Below are positions 6,553 to 9,516 of a stretch of DNA of 9,516 bases, piece by piece. Origin of the DNA: an uncultured Coriobacteriaceae bacterium (GTDB taxonomy: Bacteria > Actinomycetota > Coriobacteriia > Coriobacteriales > Eggerthellaceae); contig USAB01000071.1 in assembly GCA_900552585.1 (NCBI GenBank), positions 1 to 9,516 on the forward strand. The letters run 5' to 3'. The notes under the pieces were generated by a model. That model was given only the letters and a program-made list of their open reading frames with translations, was not told the DNA's origin and searched no databases. The position numbers were made by a program, and so were the translations under genes. How positions within the stretch are numbered: position 1 is the stretch's first letter; the number at the start of each line of letters is the position of its first letter.

Positions 6553-7173
6553 ATGATCGAAACCATCTATGGATACAAATTGGGCATGACTCAGATCTTC
6601 GACGAGAACGATCGCCTGCTGCCCGTTACGGTTATTCAGGCAGAGCCGAACACCATCTGCCAGGTCAAGACCGCCGAGACCGACGGCTATGAGGCTGTTC
6701 AGCTGGGCTTCGGCGCCATCCGCGCCAAGCATGTGAACAAGCCCATGGGCGGTCATTTCGAGAAGCTGGGCGTGGAGCCCGTCAAGCATCTCCGCGAGGT
6801 CCGCGTGGACTCTGCCGCCGAGTACAACACCGGCGACACCGTGACCGTCTCCAACTTCGCTGATGCGAAGAAGGTCGACGTCACCGGCACGTCCAAGGGC
6901 AAGGGCTTCGCAGGCGTTATGCGTCGTTACAACTTCGCCGGCGGCCCTGGCGGACACGGTGCGCACTTCCATCGCGCTCCGGGTTCCGTTGGCCAGTGCG
7001 CCACCCCGTCCCGCGTGTTCAAGGGCCTGCGTCTGCCGGGTCACATGGGCTGCGATACCGTGACGGTCAAGAACCTCGAGGTTGTCCGTGTGGACGCTGA
7101 ACAGAACCTGATCGTGGTCAAGGGTGCGGTCCCCGGTGGCAAGAACGCCACGGTCCGCGTGCGCTTGGCATAA
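6553..7173 (+). CDS. rplC: 50S ribosomal protein L3
   Basis: L3 binds 23S rRNA early in 50S assembly and reaches toward the peptidyl transferase centre. From the ATG at 6553 the product is 206 residues, close to the usual 205-210. It begins MIETIYGYKLGMTQIF, the typical L3 opening. The extended loop carries SKGKGFAGVMRRYNF (114-128), GGPGGHGAHFHRAPGSVGQ (130-148) and RVFKGLRLPGHMG (154-166). Q148 is at the position methylated by PrmB in E. coli. Longer starts exist at 6511 (inside rpsJ) and at GTG 6541, but neither has a good ribosome binding site and both add residues foreign to L3. The gap to rpsJ is only 16 bases. Confidence 0.96.
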   Translation: MIETIYGYKLGMTQIFDENDRLLPVTVIQAEPNTICQVKTAETDGYEAVQLGFGAIRAKHVNKPMGGHFEKLGVEPVKHLREVRVDSAAEYNTGDTVTVSNFADAKKVDVTGTSKGKGFAGVMRRYNFAGGPGGHGAHFHRAPGSVGQCATPSRVFKGLRLPGHMGCDTVTVKNLEVVRVDAEQNLIVVKGAVPGGKNATVRVRLA

Positions 7174-7197
7174 GGAATACGAGGAGTTTAAGCAACT

Positions 7198-7818
7198 ATG
7201 ACTACTATCGAAGTGAAAGACGCAGCTGGCAAGAAGGTCAGCGACGTCGATCTCGCCGACGGCGTGTTCGGCATCGAGCCGAACAAGACCGTCATGCACG
7301 AGGTCGTCGTTGCCCAGCAGGCCGCCTGGCGCCAGGGCACCCATGACACGCTCACGCGCGGCCAGGTTCGCGGTGGCGGCAAGAAGCCGTGGAGGCAGAA
7401 GGGCACTGGCCGTGCTCGTCAGGGCACCATCCGCGCGCCCCAATGGGTCGGCGGCGGCACCGTGTTCGGCCCTCATCCGCGTTCCTATGCCAAGAAGGTC
7501 AACAAGAAGGCCATTAAGCTGGCTATGCGCTCTGCTTTGTCTGCAAAGCTGGCCGACGGCGAGCTGACCGTGCTGGAGGCGAAGTTCGACAAACCCTGCA
7601 CGAAGGAGGCTCGCAAGGCATTCGAAGCTCTGGGCATCGAAGGTCGCGTGACGCTGGTGGTAGGCTCCGAGGACGTCAACACGTACCTGTCCTTCCGCAA
7701 CCTGCCGAAGGTGCTGGTCATCCCCGCAACCGCTATTAACACGTACGATTTCATCAACAACAAGAATCTGGTCATCACCACCGATGCCCTGAACTACATC
7801 CAGGAGGTGCTGGCATAA
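7198..7818 (+). CDS. rplD: 50S ribosomal protein L4
   Basis: L4 is an early 50S assembly protein whose long loop lines the peptide exit tunnel. The 206-residue product carries the diagnostic loop from GQVRGGGKKPWRQKGTGRAR (55-74) through GTIRAPQWVGGGTVFGP (76-92), followed by the globular C-terminal half with EALGIEGRVTLVV. In gamma-proteobacteria L4 also represses its own S10 operon, but there is no free-standing S10 leader here for such control. GAGGAG (7181-7186) is the likely ribosome binding site, with a rather long spacing of 11 bases to the ATG. The TAA stop overlaps the ATG of rplW by one base (ATAATG), which suggests translational coupling. Confidence 0.97.
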   Translation: MTTIEVKDAAGKKVSDVDLADGVFGIEPNKTVMHEVVVAQQAAWRQGTHDTLTRGQVRGGGKKPWRQKGTGRARQGTIRAPQWVGGGTVFGPHPRSYAKKVNKKAIKLAMRSALSAKLADGELTVLEAKFDKPCTKEARKAFEALGIEGRVTLVVGSEDVNTYLSFRNLPKVLVIPATAINTYDFINNKNLVITTDALNYIQEVLA

Positions 7819-8105
7819 TGGACGCACGTGACATCATCATTCGGCCGGTTATTACCGAGCATTCCTACGATGGCATGGAGTTCGGCGTGTACACGTTCGA
7901 AGTTGCCAAGAATGCCAACAAGATCGAGATCCGCAAGGCTGTCGAAGAGCTGTTCGACGTTAAGGTGGTCAAGGTGAACACCGCCATCGTCAAGCCGAAG
8001 CCGAAGCGCGTCCGCTATCAGGATGCTGGGCATACGAAGGCTTGGAAGAAGGCTATGGTCACGCTTGCTCCCGGCGAGACCATCGAGCTGTTCGCTCAGG
8101 CGTAA
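7818..8105 (+). CDS. rplW: 50S ribosomal protein L23
   Basis: L23 lies at the mouth of the peptide exit tunnel, where it forms the docking site for trigger factor and the signal recognition particle. The 95-residue product has the family length and the typical features IIRPVITEHS (7-16), YTFEVAKNANKIEIRKAVEE and VNTAIVKPKPKRVR. The start codon overlaps the rplD stop by one base, and AGGAGG (7802-7807) inside the end of rplD serves as the ribosome binding site. In most bacteria rplB follows within a few bases. Here a terminator follows 40 bases after the stop, so rplW is the last gene of this operon. Confidence 0.97.
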   Translation: MDARDIIIRPVITEHSYDGMEFGVYTFEVAKNANKIEIRKAVEELFDVKVVKVNTAIVKPKPKRVRYQDAGHTKAWKKAMVTLAPGETIELFAQA

Positions 8106-8145
8106 AGCTGCAGGCCCGCTTTCTGGCGGTACCTGTTTAAGAGAA

Positions 8146-8178
8146 GAGGCCTGGTCCCTACGGACCGGGTCTCTTTTT
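8146..8178 (+). terminator. Rho-independent terminator ending the rpsL-rplW operon
   Basis: GAGGCCTGGTCC (8146-8157) pairs along all 12 positions, two of them G-U, with GGACCGGGTCTC (8162-8173) around the loop CTAC. Five T residues follow at 8174-8178. Confidence 0.93.
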
Positions 8179-8184
8179 ATGTGT

Positions 8185-8210
8185 GGGCCCGATGGGGGAC
8201 CATCGGCCCC
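8185..8210. repeat. GC-rich hairpin just after the operon terminator
   Basis: GGGCCCGATGG (8185-8195) pairs with CCATCGGCCCC (8200-8210) at 10 of 11 positions around GGGA. There is no T-run on either side, so it is not itself an intrinsic terminator. It may stabilise the 3' end of the message or be a second barrier to read-through. Confidence 0.5.
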
Positions 8211-8397
8211 CAGCACGGCGAGGGGCATTCGCTGCGCGAATCGGCTGCGTGCCATGACGCACGGCTACCGAGGTGCAATCGCATGTTTGACGGAAGAGGC
8301 GTTCCTGTTCTGCTAACGGGCATGAAGACCTTCCGTAGTTCTGGAGCACGCCGCCGTTCATAGAGTATGCTTCTTTGAGTCAATCAAATGAGGAAGT
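8211..8397 (+). other. Upstream region of the glycosyltransferase gene
   Basis: No supported gene lies here. A TTGACG (8287-8292) could be a -35 box, but the hexamer 18 bases later (TGCTAA, 8311-8316) is a poor -10 box. TATGCT, starting near 8365, is another weak -10 candidate. A small ATTCGC/GCGAAT hairpin lies at 8227-8241. The promoter of the downstream gene is probably in this stretch but cannot be fixed by eye. Confidence 0.3.
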
Positions 8398-8406
8398 AGG
8401 GGAAGC

Positions 8407-9507
8407 ATGCCCGACCAGCAGGCGTTCACCGCAGTCAGCGGTCAGGTTCCGACATTGGAGCCTGCATTCGACGATGGGGTATTGGTCATTCTTTCGGCCA
8501 ACGAGAAGTACGTACCGTATGTATCGGTGGTATTGGAATCCATCAAGGAGAATGCGAATCCGGCGCGCAATTACGATGTGGTGGTCCTGAACAGCGACAT
8601 TGTTCCGGAGAGCCAGATTGTCTTGAAGAAACAGGTGGCGGCATCGAATTTCTCTCTCCGGTTCTACGATGCCATGCAGATCATGAGGGCGTATGCGGAT
8701 CTGCGCGTCTATGGTCATTTCAGGCTGGAGACGTATTTCCGCCTTATCGTCCCGCAGATCATGCCCCATTCTGATAAGGCCGTTTATCTCGATTCCGATC
8801 TGGTGGTGCTGCGCGATGTGGCGGACTTGTTCGACACGGAGCTGAGCGACAACCTTATCGGCGCTACACGCGATGCGGATACGGCCGGCATGTACAACGG
8901 CTTCGACCCGGACATGGAGGCCTATCTGAATGACGTGCTGCAGCTGTCCGACCCGTACAATTACTTCCAGGCCGGCGTGCTGCTCATGAACCTTGATGCG
9001 TTTCGCCGGCGCTATACCACCGCCGAGATGCTGGAATGTGCCGCATCGCGCAAATGGAACCTGCTGGACCAGGACGTGCTGAATTACCTGGCGAAGGATT
9101 CTGTGTGCTACGTAGATATGGCCTGGAATACGCTCATGGATTGGGAGCATCTGCGTCGCGGATCCATCATCGGGCTGGCGCCGGAATCGTTGAGGGAACA
9201 GCATGAGCAAGCGCGCAGGAAGCCGTATATCGTGCATTACGCCGGCCCCGACAATAAGCCGTGGGAGTTCCGCGATGCCGATAGGGGCGCCTATTTCTGG
9301 GATTATGCCAGCCGGTGCCCCTACCGTGACCTCCTGTGCGGGGAATTGGAGCAGGAGATGACTTCTCAAAGCAACCGCTTGAAGCGCGTGGGTCATTTTT
9401 GGCTGTACCAAGTGCTTATGCGCTCGGGCAAGTACGTCGCTCCGCCACATTCCGTGATTCGCTTCTACGCATACCGGTTCTATCATTTGATGGGCGGCGT
9501 GCACTGA
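8407..9507 (+). CDS. GT8-family glycosyltransferase
   Basis: The 366-residue protein matches the GT8 family (LPS galactosyltransferase RfaI/RfaJ, glycogenin and relatives). These are retaining enzymes that transfer a sugar from a UDP-sugar using Mn2+. Visible landmarks in order are an N-terminal Rossmann-like strand VLVILSANEKYVPYVSVVL (25-43), RLETYFRLIVPQI (106-118), the metal-binding DSD in VYLDSDLVVL (126-135), NYFQAGVLLMNL (185-196), LLDQDVLNYL (219-228) and IVHYAGPDNKPW (275-286), the histidine-containing C-terminal motif. No signal peptide or clear membrane helix is seen. The basic and aromatic C-terminus (from about residue 325) could bind the membrane surface. The donor, acceptor and glycan are unknown; a cell-surface polysaccharide or glycolipid is plausible. 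AGGGG (8398-8402) precedes the ATG. It follows the ribosomal operon terminator, so it is probably a separate unit. Confidence 0.92.
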   Translation: MPDQQAFTAVSGQVPTLEPAFDDGVLVILSANEKYVPYVSVVLESIKENANPARNYDVVVLNSDIVPESQIVLKKQVAASNFSLRFYDAMQIMRAYADLRVYGHFRLETYFRLIVPQIMPHSDKAVYLDSDLVVLRDVADLFDTELSDNLIGATRDADTAGMYNGFDPDMEAYLNDVLQLSDPYNYFQAGVLLMNLDAFRRRYTTAEMLECAASRKWNLLDQDVLNYLAKDSVCYVDMAWNTLMDWEHLRRGSIIGLAPESLREQHEQARRKPYIVHYAGPDNKPWEFRDADRGAYFWDYASRCPYRDLLCGELEQEMTSQSNRLKRVGHFWLYQVLMRSGKYVAPPHSVIRFYAYRFYHLMGGVH

Positions 9508-9516
9508 GGACGGTCG

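Noticed and set aside
2763..6566. A 1267-codon minus-strand open frame across rpsL, rpsG and fusA
   Set aside because: It is the antisense shadow of highly expressed GC-rich genes that avoid TTA, CTA and TCA codons, so stops rarely appear on the opposite strand. It has no family resemblance and covers three certain genes.
6526..7827. A 433-codon minus-strand open frame across rplC and rplD
   Set aside because: Same codon-bias shadow; the plus-strand genes are unmistakable ribosomal proteins.
8380..9504. A 374-codon minus-strand open frame over the glycosyltransferase
   Set aside because: It mirrors the GT8 gene almost exactly, while the plus-strand frame carries the conserved DSD and HYAGPDNKPW motifs.

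Overview
The window looks like a chromosomal housekeeping region of a GC-rich bacterium, most likely an actinobacterium of the Coriobacteriia type. This is an inference from GC-rich codon use, TTG and GTG starts with strong AGGAGG-type ribosome binding sites, protein resemblance, and a CBS-domain family II pyrophosphatase. No 16S or other decisive marker is present, so the placement is tentative.

Left part (1-1329): a partial minus-strand gene for an ArsB/NhaD (SLC13-like) anion transporter runs off the left edge. A 455-base intergenic region separates it from a divergent plus-strand gene. That region holds nested inverted repeats placed over a candidate minus-strand promoter, then a long untranslated stretch with a bulged hairpin.

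Pyrophosphatase unit (1330-2758): a complete CBS-domain Mn-dependent inorganic pyrophosphatase followed by a very strong rho-independent terminator.

Translation operon (about 3016-8178): a promoter with a perfect TTGACA -35 box and a hairpin-rich leader of about 130 nt precede seven tightly packed genes: rpsL (TTG start), rpsG, fusA, rpsJ (GTG start), rplC, rplD and rplW. This joins the classical str and S10 operons into one unit. The usual tuf gene is missing between fusA and rpsJ. The unit ends at a clear terminator directly after rplW, where rplB would normally follow. The products are ribosomal proteins S12, S7, S10, L3, L4 and L23 plus elongation factor G. The pyrophosphatase upstream pulls nucleotide-polymerising and aminoacylation reactions forward by removing PPi, but it is a separate transcription unit.

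Right end (8179-9516): after the terminator and a second GC-rich hairpin lies a complete GT8-family glycosyltransferase gene, apparently in its own unit.

I saw no mobile element, CRISPR array, tRNA or rRNA. Very long antisense reading frames across the ribosomal genes are codon-bias shadows. I found no convincing new system. The points most worth a second look are the operon architecture (no tuf, break after rplW), the structured rpsL leader, and the nested repeats between the transporter and pyrophosphatase genes.
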